The notes under the pieces were generated by a model. That model worked only from the letters and a program-made list of their open reading frames with translations. It had not been told where the DNA came from and searched no databases. A program made the translations under genes and the position numbers. From DATFQE01 sp963738205 (GTDB lineage Bacteria > Actinomycetota > Thermoleophilia > Gaiellales > Gaiellaceae), in NCBI GenBank assembly GCA_963738205.1, contig CAVTVQ010000006.1:868001-932000 (forward strand): a stretch of 64,000 nt of DNA. Direction: 5' to 3'. The first letter of the stretch is position 1; each line of letters opens with the position of its first letter. This document shows positions 27,189-36,513 of this stretch, in pieces.

Positions 27189-28984
27189 ATGGCACCCTCG
27201 CCGATCACGTCGCTGCTCGACGGTCTCGCGGAGATGCTCGACCGCTGGATCGGCTGGGACCAGCTTGCCGCAGCCGCTCGCGCTCCCGGTTCTGGTCGGG
27301 CTGAGAAACCGCCTGCGCGAGCGCAACCTCTACGACACCGGGCGCGCCGCGCTCGACCGCCAGGACATCGACCTCGAGAAGTCGTACCTGACGGCCCGCG
27401 ACGATCGACGGCTCGTTCAACGACCTCAACGATCCGCTGATGGGCGCACTCGGGAGCCGCTTCGGCCGCAACGTGCCGCTGCGCTGGACGTACGCTGAGC
27501 CGACCGACTCGCTGCTCGAGCCGAACCCCCGCCTGGTCAGCCGCCGGCTGCTGACCCGCGAGCAGTTCCAGCCTGCGACGACGCTGAACCTGCTGGCGGG
27601 CGCCTGGATCCAGTTCGAGGTGCACGACTGGTTCAGCCACGGCAAGGGCGAGGCCGGAGAAGCCCTGGGAGCTCGCAGCTCGACGAGGACGATCCTTGGC
27701 CGGAGCGGCCGATGAAGATCGCAGCGCGCGCGTCGCGACCCGACCGCCGACCCGAACGGCCCGGCCACGTTCGTCACCGACGACAGCCACTGGTGGGACG
27801 CCTCGCAGATCTACGGCCGCGACAAGGCGTTCGCGGATGCCATCCGCTCCGGCGAGAACGGCAAGCTCAAGATCGACGAGCAGGGCCTCCCGCCGCAGGA
27901 GCTTGAGGGGCACATCGACCTCTCCGGGGTGGGCGGCAACTTCTGGGTCGGGCTCGCGCTGCTGCACACGCTCTTCATGCGCGAGCACAACGCGATCTGC
28001 GACCGGCTCCACGAGCGGCATCCGGAGCTGTCGGAGCAGCAGCTGTACGACAAGGGACGCCTGGTCAACGCCGCGCTGATGGCGAAGATCCACACCGTCG
28101 ACTGGACGCCGGCGGTCATCGCCCACCCGACCACCGTCATGGCGCTGCGGGCCAACTGGTGGGGCCTGGCCGGCGAACAGGTCGACAAGAAGTTCGGCCG
28201 GCTCACTTCGAACGAGGTGATCCGCGGCATCCCCGGCTCGCCGACCGATCACCACGGCGTCCCCTACGCGCTGACCGAGGAGTTCGCGGCCGTCTACCGG
28301 ATGCACCCGCTGATCCCGGACGAGTTCAGCGTTCCGCTCGCTCGCCGACGACCGGGAGCTCGCGAGCGCTGACGCTGCCCGACCTGGGCGCGCTCAAGGT
28401 CCGCGAGCGGCTGACCGAGCACTCGATGACCGATCTCCTCTACTCCTTCGGCGACATCGCACCCGGGCGCGATCACGCTGCACAACTACCCTCAGCTTCC
28501 TGCAGCACTTCGACCGGCCGGACGGGACGCTGATCGACCTCGCCGCGATCGACGTCCTGCGCACCCGCGAGCGCGGCGTGCCGCGCTACAACCAGTTCCG
28601 CCGCCTCTTCCGGCTGAAGCCGGTGTCGTCGTTCGAGGAGCTGACCGGCGGCGACCGGGAAACCGCCCAGGAGCTGCGGCGAGGTCTACGGCGACGTCGA
28701 GCGCGTCGACCACATGATCGGGATGTACGCCGAGCCGAGGCCGAAGGGGTTCGGGTTCAGCGACACGGCGTTCCGGGTCTTCATCCTGATGGCGTCGCGC
28801 CGGCTCAAGAGCGACCGCTTCTTCACGCGCGACTACCGGCCCGAGGTCTACACCAGAGCCGGCCTCGACTGGGTCGAGGAGCAACTCGATGCGCTCCGTG
28901 CTGCTGCGCCACTACCCGAGCTCGAGCCGGCGCTGCCGCGGCGTCGAGAACCCGTTCGCGCCCTGGCGCAGCGGCCGCCGTTAG
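27189..28984 (+). CDS. Animal-type haem peroxidase, alpha-dioxygenase (PIOX)-like, split by indels
   Basis: About 595 residues after correction. Family landmarks in order: QFQPATTLNLLAGAWIQFEVHDWFSHG with the distal His, DDSHWWDASQIYGRD, FWVGLALLHTLFMREHNAICD, and VYRMHPLIPDEF. In the last, Tyr (codon 28294-28296) lies three residues before the proximal His (28303-28305), the Tyr-x-x-His arrangement of cyclooxygenases and fatty-acid alpha-dioxygenases, where that Tyr is the radical. This supports oxygenation of a fatty acid rather than simple peroxidation (family knowledge; substrate inferred). Eight or more indels occur between 27270 and 28960. GAGGGA precedes the ATG. Confidence 0.8.
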
Positions 28985-28987
28985 GGC

Positions 28988-29345
28988 ATGGGCGTGCCGT
29001 CGCTAGCTGACGGCGCTCGGGTCACCCTCGCCGGCATCCGGATCGTCAACGGCGTCACTGGGCCTGTTCGCGCCGCAGAAGCTGAGCAACCGGCTCGGGG
29101 CCGAGGAGTCGGCTGGGCCGATGGGCTATCCGTTCCGCATGTTCGGGATCCGGACGATCCTGATCGGCGCCCGATCTGCTCTCACCGGATCCGGCCGTCC
29201 GGCGCCAAGCAGTGCGCGAGGCAGTGGTCGTGCACGGGAGCCGACACGGTCTCGGCCTTCGCCACGGGCGTCACGGGGGCCTGCCCAGAAGCGGCGCCAA
29301 CGCGGCGACCGCGATCTCCGCCGTGAACTCCTGCTCGCGCTGGTC
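28988..29345 (+). CDS. Small membrane protein downstream of the dioxygenase (indels)
   Basis: About 115-130 residues when joined: MGVPSLADGARVTLAGIRIVNGVTGLFAPQKL, GYPFRMFGIRTILIGADLLS, AVREAVVVHGSDTVSAFATGVTG, ATAISAVNSLLALVAARG. It seems to have three or four short hydrophobic helices. Shifts occur near 29060, 29170, 29243 and 29278 and a base is lost near 29330; the true stop is uncertain. Starts 3 bases after the dioxygenase stop, so probably same mRNA. Family not recognised. The ~215 bp from here to 29567 show no convincing gene. Confidence 0.5.
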
Positions 29346-29567
29346 GCGGCACGCGGCCGCCGGCAGCTTGACAGCGCTCCGAGGAGGCTCCTATGGTCGA
29401 GACAGGCAACGAGGGGGACGCTGATGCAGGTTCGAGCGCGTCGTTGCTGCGGCACTGAACGTGGCCATGCCTCGACGAGGCTGCATGTCCCGCCGGGTCC
29501 AACCGTCGCCGTCCACGCCTTGCCGCGAGCCGGCGAGCCCTGTCGTCCAGCCTAGAGAGGAGCCGTC

Positions 29568-30423
29568 ATGGCCAAGGGGATCTCCGTCAACATCGGCCTC
29601 AACCGGGTCGACCCTGCGCACTACAACGGTTGGAGCGGCCAGCTCCGCGCCTGCGAGCAGGACGCGCGCGACATGCAGTCGATCGCGACCGAGAAGGGCT
29701 TCGACACGGAGCTGCTGCTCACCGACCAGGCGACCTCCGCCAACGCCTCAGAGGCGATCGGCGACGCCACGTCCCAGCTGAAGAGCGGCGACATCTTCTT
29801 CCTGACCTACTCCGGCCACGGCGGACAGGTGCCGGACACCAACGCGGACGAGCCGACCACCGAAGAGGGTGGGCGCCAAGGACGAGACCTGGGTGCTCTA
29901 CGACCGTCAACTGGTCGACGACGAGCTGTACAAGGTGTGGGGAGCGCTCCAGCCCGGCGTTCGCGTGTTCGTGCTCTCGGACAGCTGTCACAGCGGCTCG
30001 GTCACGCGCGACATCTTCGACGCCGCCCTCCCGCAGATCGTCGCGAACGGCATGGTCGACGGCGAGGACCCGCAGGACCAAGGACCTGCCGACCGACGTG
30101 CAGGACGCCACATACAAGAACAACGAGGAGCTGTACGACGGCATCCAGCGCTCGAAGCCGGACGGCGACAAGGTCGACGTCGGCGGCCACGGTCCTACTT
30201 GATCTCGGGTTGCCAGGACAATCAGCTCTCGCTCGACGGGGAGCGCAACGGGCTCTTCACCCAGCAGCTGCTGGGCGTCTGGAACGACGGCAAGTACAAG
30301 GGCAACTACCGCCGCTTCTGGAAGGCGATCGGCAAGAAGATGCCGCCGACCCAGACGCCGAACTTCTACCCCGTCGGCGCCTCCAACCAGGCCTTCGACC
30401 GCCAGAACCCGCTCACGATCTGA
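29568..30423 (+). CDS. Caspase-family (peptidase C14) protein 1 (three indels)
   Basis: About 284 residues. The caspase fold's His is in TYSGHGGQ (His84) and the Cys in VLSDSCHSGS; a later ISGCQDNQLSLDG strand matches the p10-like half of metacaspase/orthocaspase proteins. Good ribosome site (GAGAGGAG). Extra bases near 29868 and 30082 and a lost base near 30196 split it. First gene of a five-gene cluster with 4-base spacings or overlaps. Prokaryotic caspases often act in programmed cell death or anti-phage signalling; that is known for other members, not shown here. Confidence 0.85.
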
Positions 30424-30427
30424 GCCG

Positions 30428-31828
30428 ATGGCACGAAAGGCGATGCGGGACGTGATCGTCTTCCTGCCCGGGATCACGGGCAGCGTCCTGCAGAAGGATG
30501 GCAAGGACGTCTGGAAGATCGGCGGGGGAGCGGTCCTCCGTGCCCTGCTCTCGCTTGGTGACAACCTCGACGCGCTCATGCTGCGCGAGGACTCGGCGGA
30601 CGTCGACGACCTCGGCGACGGTGTGACGGCGCCGAGCGTCATGCACGACGTCCACCTGATCCCGGGGCTCTGGAAGATCGACGGCTACACGAAGATGGTG
30701 CGGTACGTCACCGAGACGTTCGACGTCGAGCCCGGCCGCAACTTCTTCGAGTTCCCCTACGACTGGCGGCGCGACAACCGCGTCGCCGCCCGGAGGCTCG
30801 CCACGCGGGGGCGCACCTGGCTCGCCGACTGGCGGGAGCACTCGGGCGCGAAGGACGCGAAGCTGATCCTCGTCGGCCACTCGATGGGCGGCGTCATCTC
30901 GCGCTACTTCCTCGAGTGCCTCGACGGCTGGCGCGACACCCGCGTGCTCGTCACGTTCGGCACCCCCTACCGGGGCGCGCCAAAGGCCGTCGGCGCGCTG
31001 GCGAACGGCTTCAAGAAAAAGATCGGGCCGATCAGCCTCGACCTGTCCGAACTGCTGCGCTCGTTCACGTCCGGGTACCAGCTGCTGCCGATCTACCCCT
31101 GCTACGACGGCGGCGACGGGAACCTCGTCCGCCTGAGCGAGACCGCGGTGCCGAACGTGGACGCGGAGAAGACCTCTGCTGCCAAGGCCTTCCACGACGA
31201 GATCCGCGCAGCCGTCGAGGCGCACACCGACGACGAGGAGTACCAGCGCGACCGCTACGCGATCCGGCCTGTGATCGGCATCCAGCAGCCGACCTCGCAG
31301 TCGATCCGCCTCGACGGCGACGGCGTCGAGCTCCTCGCCGCGTACGGCGGCGACGACCAGGGCGGCGACGGCACGGTTCCGCGCGTTTCGGCGATCCCGA
31401 TCGAGCTCGAGCACGAGGAGAACGCGATGTTCGCGTCCGAGCGCCATGGGTCGCTGCAGAACGAGGACGGCGTGCTCGTGCAGCTGAAGGGCGTGCTCAG
31501 CGGTCTCGACCTCGACTTCGCCGCCTTCCGTGGGTTCGTCCCGACGATCGGCCTCGGGCTCGACCTCGAAGACGTGTACGAGATCGGCGAGCCGCTGCAC
31601 GTCCGCGTCCGCCCCGAGGAGGAACCCGACGACCCGCTGGTCGCAGAAGCCGTCGACGTCGAAACCGGCACCGCGACCAGAGTGACGCTTCGCGCCGGCG
31701 ACGACGGCTGGCACGAAGCCGAGCTCGGCCCTCTGCCAGAGGGCGTCTACCGGCTGACCGCGTTCGGCACGGGTCCGGTCGAGCCCGTCACCGACGTCTT
31801 CGCCGTCCTATCCGGGGAGGTCGCGTGA
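30428..31828 (+). CDS. LCAT-type alpha/beta hydrolase (lipase/acyltransferase)
   Basis: 466 residues, clean. VIVFLPGITGSVL (9-21) and FPYDWRRDN (109-117) are hallmarks of the lecithin:cholesterol acyltransferase family; the nucleophile is Ser152 in VGHSMGG; GGDGTVP near residue 320 and a following H-G-S-L segment supply acid and His. The last ~100 residues form an all-beta domain resembling an Ig-like/MG module. No signal peptide, so it is probably cytosolic, unlike secreted lipases. Starts 4 bases after caspase 1 and overlaps the next gene by 4 (GTGA). Likely acts on phospholipid or another ester (inference). Confidence 0.88.
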   Translation: MARKAMRDVIVFLPGITGSVLQKDGKDVWKIGGGAVLRALLSLGDNLDALMLREDSADVDDLGDGVTAPSVMHDVHLIPGLWKIDGYTKMVRYVTETFDVEPGRNFFEFPYDWRRDNRVAARRLATRGRTWLADWREHSGAKDAKLILVGHSMGGVISRYFLECLDGWRDTRVLVTFGTPYRGAPKAVGALANGFKKKIGPISLDLSELLRSFTSGYQLLPIYPCYDGGDGNLVRLSETAVPNVDAEKTSAAKAFHDEIRAAVEAHTDDEEYQRDRYAIRPVIGIQQPTSQSIRLDGDGVELLAAYGGDDQGGDGTVPRVSAIPIELEHEENAMFASERHGSLQNEDGVLVQLKGVLSGLDLDFAAFRGFVPTIGLGLDLEDVYEIGEPLHVRVRPEEEPDDPLVAEAVDVETGTATRVTLRAGDDGWHEAELGPLPEGVYRLTAFGTGPVEPVTDVFAVLSGEVA

Positions 31829-32265
31829 GCACCGCAGAGACCGTCCCGGAGGAGACCGAGGTTCCGACGCGAAGCCTCACTACTCCGGCCGTGATCGCAG
31901 CGCTCCTCGCGCTCGGCGCGCTCGCGGCCTTCACCGTCTACATGGTCGCCCAGGCCGACACCGGCAGCGAAGTAACGTGGAGCCGCCTCGCCTGGCTCTT
32001 CTCGTCCGTGGAGGCGATCGCGTTCGCGGCGGCCGGCGCGCTGTTCGGGGCGCGCGTGCACCGCGAGCGGGCCGAGAAGGCCGAGGCGGAAGCGCGGAAG
32101 TCCGCGGGCGCCGCGGCCCGCGGCCAGGCGCTCGCGGCCGCGCTGAAGGCCGACGACGTCGCCGCGGAAGAGGCACCGGCGACACGAGGCCTCGGCGGCG
32201 AGGACGCGGACGCGGCGCTGCGCAGCCGCCACGCCAGGCTCGCACGGGAGCTCTTTCCGGACTAG
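31825..32265 (+). CDS. Two-helix membrane protein of the caspase operon
   Basis: 146 residues. Two hydrophobic segments (about 24-44 and 53-73) are followed by a charged Ala/Glu/Arg helix (HRERAEKAEAEARKSAG) likely to be a coiled coil, and an acidic end with Leu-Phe-Pro-Asp. The GTG start overlaps the lipase stop and the next ATG is 3 bases past the stop. No family recognised. It may anchor the caspase/lipase products at the membrane (inference). Confidence 0.75.
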   Translation: MSTAETVPEETEVPTRSLTTPAVIAALLALGALAAFTVYMVAQADTGSEVTWSRLAWLFSSVEAIAFAAAGALFGARVHRERAEKAEAEARKSAGAAARGQALAAALKADDVAAEEAPATRGLGGEDADAALRSRHARLARELFPD

Positions 32266-32268
32266 GCC

Positions 32269-34707
32269 ATGGCCGACTGGGCAATCGTGATCGGGATCGA
32301 CCGCTACTGGACTGAGAAGGCCAGTCTCAAGGGCGCCGTCCACGACGCCATGCGCATGCGCGAGTGGCTGGTCGACCCGGCCGGCGGCAACGTGCCGGCC
32401 GAGAACACGGCGCTAGTGCTCTCGCCGCTCGCAGGCAAGGAGCCCGGCGGCGTGGAGTGCAGCGGCGCGACGAACACCAAGATCATCACGGCGATCAGCG
32501 ACCTGCTGGGAAAGAGCGGCGGCAAGGGCGAACGCCTCTACTTCTTCTATGCCGGTCACGGCTTGACCGCGCGGGTCAACAACCGCGATGAGAACGCGCT
32601 CGTCGCCGACGACTTCGGGCCCGTGACGACGAACAATTCGCTCGCCCTGCGCTCCTTGTGGGAGCTGCTCGAGACGACGCAGTTCCAGGATCAGTTCCTC
32701 TTCGTCGACGCCTGCCGCAACATCCCGTGGGAGAACGTCGAATTCGAGGTCGGCCGCTGGCCGCTCCCGAGGCGGCGCGACCCCGGCCTGCCGCCGACGC
32801 AGCAGTTCATCCTCTACGCCACCTCGCCGGGGCTAAGGGCGCGGGAGCTCAGGGAATACGGCAACGAGCGGGGCGCCTTCACCGAGGTCCTGCTCGAGGG
32901 CCTGCGCGGCGCGGGCGCCGCCAAGGCTTGGGCGACGGAGACGCAGACCTACCAGGTGCGCTGGGAGCGCCTCGTCGACCACGTGAAGTCCGAGCTCGAG
33001 AGCAAGCGGCTGTCGGTCAGCAACCTCGCCCGCGACGTCTTCCAGATCCCACAGGACAGCGGTGCGCGTGGCGTCGAGGGCCGTGAGCGCAACCCAGTCC
33101 TGGCCGAGTTCGCCAGCGATGCCTTCGAGCCGCAGACGCTGAAGGTGAAGCTCGGGCCGAGCGCCGTAATCCCAGTCGCCGAGGTGATCGTCCTCGACGA
33201 AACCGCTGTCCCGGTGGACCAGAAAACGCAGCTGACCGGCTTGCCGGTGGAGTTCAGCCTCCCGCCGAAAACCTACTCGCTGCACGCGACCGCGCCGGAA
33301 TACGACCGTGCCGTCGCCCGCCCGCCCGTCGACCTCTACGAGGAGCGCGAAGTGCCACTCGAGCTCGCCAAGGCGGCGGCAGCAGCAGCGCCCGCCAGCG
33401 GCGGCGCGGCCAGGCGCTCGCGTGGGCCCGCAACAGGCGAGCTGCGCGTCCACACGAGCGATCCGCTGGTGCCGGTGGAGATCGCCGACGAGCCGGGCCG
33501 CGTGCTCGCGGTCGCGAACGGCGAGGTGATCGTACGGAACCTACCGGCGGGCTTCTACCGTGCGCGGCTGCGGGCACCGGGGGCCGAGGTGCTGGAGCAG
33601 CTGGTCGAGTTCACCCCCGCGGCGCGCCCGACGACGGTTGAGCTCGCGCCCCTGGCCGGGGCAGAGAGGAGCCGGGTCGTCCGCGAAGTGCTCGAGACGA
33701 TCGGGGGCGACGTAAACGCCGACAACACCGTCGAGGTGTCCGAGGTCGCGGGTCCGATCGCTTCTCCGCACCTGTCGACGATCCTGACGCTGGCGGGCGG
33801 CGTGGCGGTGCACGACCCGGGGTACGGCCAGCATCTGCGGCGCCTCGGGCTCAAGGCCTTCAAGGAGGCCATCCCGCCGGGCGCCCCGAGCGGTATCTAC
33901 GTCGTGCTCGGCGTCGACTCCGACGATCCCAAGCTGGCGAAGCGGCTCCTCGGCGGCCTCAGGCTGCGGACGTGGGAGCTCGACGCACAGGTTCCCGGCA
34001 AGGCCGAGAAGGTCCTCCCGGTCGGAAAGGTGCCGGGGATCGCCGAGTTCGCAGTCCCCACGACGGTCGGACCGCATTGGCTGTCGGTCGAGGGACCGGA
34101 TGCGCCTCCGGTGGTGTTCGCGCTCGCGCAGCTCCCGCGACGCTTCACGATGCTCACGATCGTCTTCGAGGGCGGCCAGACACGCGCGTTTCAGTACATC
34201 CCGTCCCTCCAGCCGGACGACTCCACCCACCCACGCTCGCTACGCCGGCTCGAGCTGATGCAGCGCGTGCTGTTGAGCGGCTCCCTGGAGGGTGGCAACG
34301 AGGCGGCGCGCGATCTGCTGTACGCCAAGCGGCTCGATCCGCTCGCCGGCTGCCTGGGGGCCTACCTCTTCCTGCGGCAGGGCCGCGCCAAGGAGCTCAA
34401 GACAGCGGTCGGCAACCTCCTCCGCTTCTATCCGGAGCTGAGCGACACGTACGTCCTCCAAGGCGAGTTCGAAGCGGCGGCCCGCAGGCACAAGGCGGCG
34501 AAGGAGGCCTTCGCCAAGGCGATCGACGTGGGCATCCCCCTCTTCGGCGAGGGCCTCACGCGGCTGCTCGAAGGCCTGCGGAAGTACGAGCTCAAACACC
34601 CGCGCGCCAAGCTCGTCGAACGGGTCTTCGAGCGCCATCTGAGCGGCTCCATGTTCTCCGTGTGGCGGCCCGAGCAGCTGGCGGAAGGGAGGAAGCTGAT
34701 CCGATGA
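32269..34707 (+). CDS. Caspase-family protein 2 with large C-terminal region
   Basis: 812 residues, clean. The N-terminal ~260 residues are a caspase domain beginning WAIVIGIDRYW, with His97 (YAGHGLT) and Cys149 (FVDACRN). Residues ~290-480 are beta-rich with two modules of PEGA-like style (LTGLPVEFSLPPKTYSLHATAP; ADEPGRVLAVANGEVIVRNLPAGFYRARL). The rest is mixed, with helical repeats near the end (about 640-760). Such tails usually recognise a trigger or partner. The stop overlaps the next start (ATGA). Second protease of the same operon, so the two caspases may act in sequence (inference). Confidence 0.85.
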   Translation: MADWAIVIGIDRYWTEKASLKGAVHDAMRMREWLVDPAGGNVPAENTALVLSPLAGKEPGGVECSGATNTKIITAISDLLGKSGGKGERLYFFYAGHGLTARVNNRDENALVADDFGPVTTNNSLALRSLWELLETTQFQDQFLFVDACRNIPWENVEFEVGRWPLPRRRDPGLPPTQQFILYATSPGLRARELREYGNERGAFTEVLLEGLRGAGAAKAWATETQTYQVRWERLVDHVKSELESKRLSVSNLARDVFQIPQDSGARGVEGRERNPVLAEFASDAFEPQTLKVKLGPSAVIPVAEVIVLDETAVPVDQKTQLTGLPVEFSLPPKTYSLHATAPEYDRAVARPPVDLYEEREVPLELAKAAAAAAPASGGAARRSRGPATGELRVHTSDPLVPVEIADEPGRVLAVANGEVIVRNLPAGFYRARLRAPGAEVLEQLVEFTPAARPTTVELAPLAGAERSRVVREVLETIGGDVNADNTVEVSEVAGPIASPHLSTILTLAGGVAVHDPGYGQHLRRLGLKAFKEAIPPGAPSGIYVVLGVDSDDPKLAKRLLGGLRLRTWELDAQVPGKAEKVLPVGKVPGIAEFAVPTTVGPHWLSVEGPDAPPVVFALAQLPRRFTMLTIVFEGGQTRAFQYIPSLQPDDSTHPRSLRRLELMQRVLLSGSLEGGNEAARDLLYAKRLDPLAGCLGAYLFLRQGRAKELKTAVGNLLRFYPELSDTYVLQGEFEAAARRHKAAKEAFAKAIDVGIPLFGEGLTRLLEGLRKYELKHPRAKLVERVFERHLSGSMFSVWRPEQLAEGRKLIR

Positions 34708-35507
34708 CCGACTTCGACCCGGGGTACGGGAACGAGCCGTTCCGGACCCTCTGCCGGGACGTGCCCGGCACCAGCGTCTATCCACAGAAGGACTTCCGCG
34801 TCGAGTGGGGGCCCGTCTTCCATCGCGGCCGGCTCGACGGCAGCGCCCGCGTGCTCGTGATCGGCCAGGACCCCGCGCAGCACGAGTCGATCGTCCGCCG
34901 CATCCTCGTCGGCGAGGCCGGTCATCGCACTCAGGGCTTCCTGGGCAAGCTGGGCATCGACCGCAGCTACGTGCTCGTGAACACGTTCCTCTTCAGCGTC
35001 TTCGGCCAGGGCGGCGGCGAGCGGCACCGCGACGACCCCAAGATCACGGCCTACCGCAACAAGTGGCTGAGCGCTCTTCTGGTCGACACCGACGTCGAGG
35101 CCGTCGTCGCGCTCGGCTCGCTCGCCGACGGCGCGTGGCAGACCTGGAAGAAGACGCCCGACGGCAAGCGCGTGGACGTCAAGTACAGGCGGATCACCCA
35201 TCCCACGCAACCGGAGTCCGCGGGCGGCGGCGCCGCGAAGCACGCGGCCTCGATCCGCAGGATGCTGGAGAACTGGAACGAGGCGCTCCAGGAGCTGCAT
35301 CCGCTCCAGCACCCGGACAAGAACGTGCCGCTCCGCCCCTACGGGGCCGCGTTCGCCTCCGGCGAGAAGCTCCCCATCCCCGAGGCCGACGTGCCCCCCG
35401 GGACCCCCGACTGGATGCGCCTCAACGACGGGTGGGCCGACCGGCCCGGGACCGGTTCAAAGAAGCGGGCCACCATCGCAGTCACAGTCCCCAAGGGGTT
35501 CCTCTGA
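34704..35507 (+). CDS. Uracil-DNA glycosylase superfamily protein
   Basis: 267 residues, clean. RVLVIGQDPAQHES resembles the water-activating motif of the UDG superfamily, VLVNTFLFS follows, and ITHPTQPES corresponds to the C-terminal H-P-S type loop. The last ~60 residues are a Pro/Gly-rich extension. It overlaps caspase 2 by 4 bases, so it belongs to the operon; a DNA-repair enzyme is an odd partner there. It might be a base-removing effector or a sensor that has lost activity (inference). The 3' end overlaps the convergent DUF1906 gene by 51 bp. Confidence 0.8.
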   Translation: MTDFDPGYGNEPFRTLCRDVPGTSVYPQKDFRVEWGPVFHRGRLDGSARVLVIGQDPAQHESIVRRILVGEAGHRTQGFLGKLGIDRSYVLVNTFLFSVFGQGGGERHRDDPKITAYRNKWLSALLVDTDVEAVVALGSLADGAWQTWKKTPDGKRVDVKYRRITHPTQPESAGGGAAKHAASIRRMLENWNEALQELHPLQHPDKNVPLRPYGAAFASGEKLPIPEADVPPGTPDWMRLNDGWADRPGTGSKKRATIAVTVPKGFL

Positions 35508-36392
35508 GTCGGGCGCCTGCGGCTCGCCCCGCGTGACGGGAGCCGTCCACGTGGTCTTCCACGTCGTCGGGCCCACCTTTCCGTCGACGAGGAGGCCCTT
35601 CTCGGCCTGGAACTTGCGCGCGACGGTGTCGCAGCGGGCGTCGAAGACGCCCTCCCTCGGGAGCTGCCAGCCGCGCTGCGCCATCTTGCGCTGCCAGCGC
35701 AAGATGGCGGCGCCGTTCGAGTGACAGTGCGGGTCGGCACGCGCGGTGGCGAGGTAGTCCGTGGCCGGGAACGGAAACGGCGGCGCCGTCTGGGCCGGCG
35801 CGACGACCCCGGGTCGCCACTGCCCGAAGTCGACGGCATACGCCGTGTTCAGGTCGCAGGACAGCCGCCCGATCGAGACGTTGACTGTGTGCTGGTACAG
35901 GTGGGCTCGGGGATCGCGGTGCCCGCCCGACCAGGCGAGCGTCTGCCAGCCGTAGCTGGCGGCGCCGTGATCGAGGCAGTACTTGACCACCCAGAAGCCG
36001 CCGTAGACGCCCACCCGCCGCACCCCGCCCAGGGCGCTGGCAGCACCGCGCAGGTACTCGCCGATCGCCGGCTTGTCGGCGTCCCCGGCGTCGTAGTCGA
36101 CGGCGAAGTAGATCGGCCTGCCGCCGGGCATCCCGCACGCCGTCGCCTGCGTGTCGGCCTTGCGCCCGTCGACGACACCGCCGGCGCGACCCGACAGCGG
36201 CCGCTTCGGGGTCGTCTCCCAGACCACGGCGACGTCGATGCCGGCGCGGCTGAGCTGGTCGGCCTCGGAGCGATGGAGGTTCTTGCTGTCGTCGTTCGAC
36301 AGATACCGCAGCGCGAAGGTGATCCCGGCGGCGCGGAGCGCGGCCGTGTCGAGCGGACCGTGCCAGGCATAGTCGACGCCCTCCCTGCTCAT
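35457..36392 (-). CDS. DUF1906 (glycoside-hydrolase-like TIM barrel) with peptidoglycan-binding domain
   Basis: 311 residues from ATG 36392. REGVDYAWHGPLD, ITFALRYLSND, VVWETTP, IYFAVDYDAG and VGVYGGFWVVKYCL follow the Rv2525c-type GH25-like barrel. The C-terminal ~75 residues (AILRWQRKMAQRGWQLPREGVFDARCDTVARKFQAEKGLLVDGKVGPTTW) are a peptidoglycan-binding repeat. No signal peptide is visible, odd for a wall enzyme; many relatives use a Tat signal. A short Asp/Cys/Gly tail reaches into the UDG gene on the other strand. Confidence 0.85.
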   Translation of the reverse strand: MSREGVDYAWHGPLDTAALRAAGITFALRYLSNDDSKNLHRSEADQLSRAGIDVAVVWETTPKRPLSGRAGGVVDGRKADTQATACGMPGGRPIYFAVDYDAGDADKPAIGEYLRGAASALGGVRRVGVYGGFWVVKYCLDHGAASYGWQTLAWSGGHRDPRAHLYQHTVNVSIGRLSCDLNTAYAVDFGQWRPGVVAPAQTAPPFPFPATDYLATARADPHCHSNGAAILRWQRKMAQRGWQLPREGVFDARCDTVARKFQAEKGLLVDGKVGPTTWKTTWTAPVTRGEPQAPDSEEPLGDCDCDGGPLL

Positions 36393-36513
36393 CGCGAGAG
36401 CCCCGCCACAGCGTCGCTGAGAGCGCCGTTCCCGATCGTTTGCCCCTTCCGCGCTCCGGCGAGCGTAATCCGTTTCGTCGCGGCTGGAAAGGCCGGCGAA
36501 CGCCTGTCGTAGC

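Noticed and set aside
29121..29555. Independent Arg-rich protein between dioxygenase and caspase genes
   Set aside because: Its useful part is one frame of the split small membrane protein; the remainder is low-complexity shadow.
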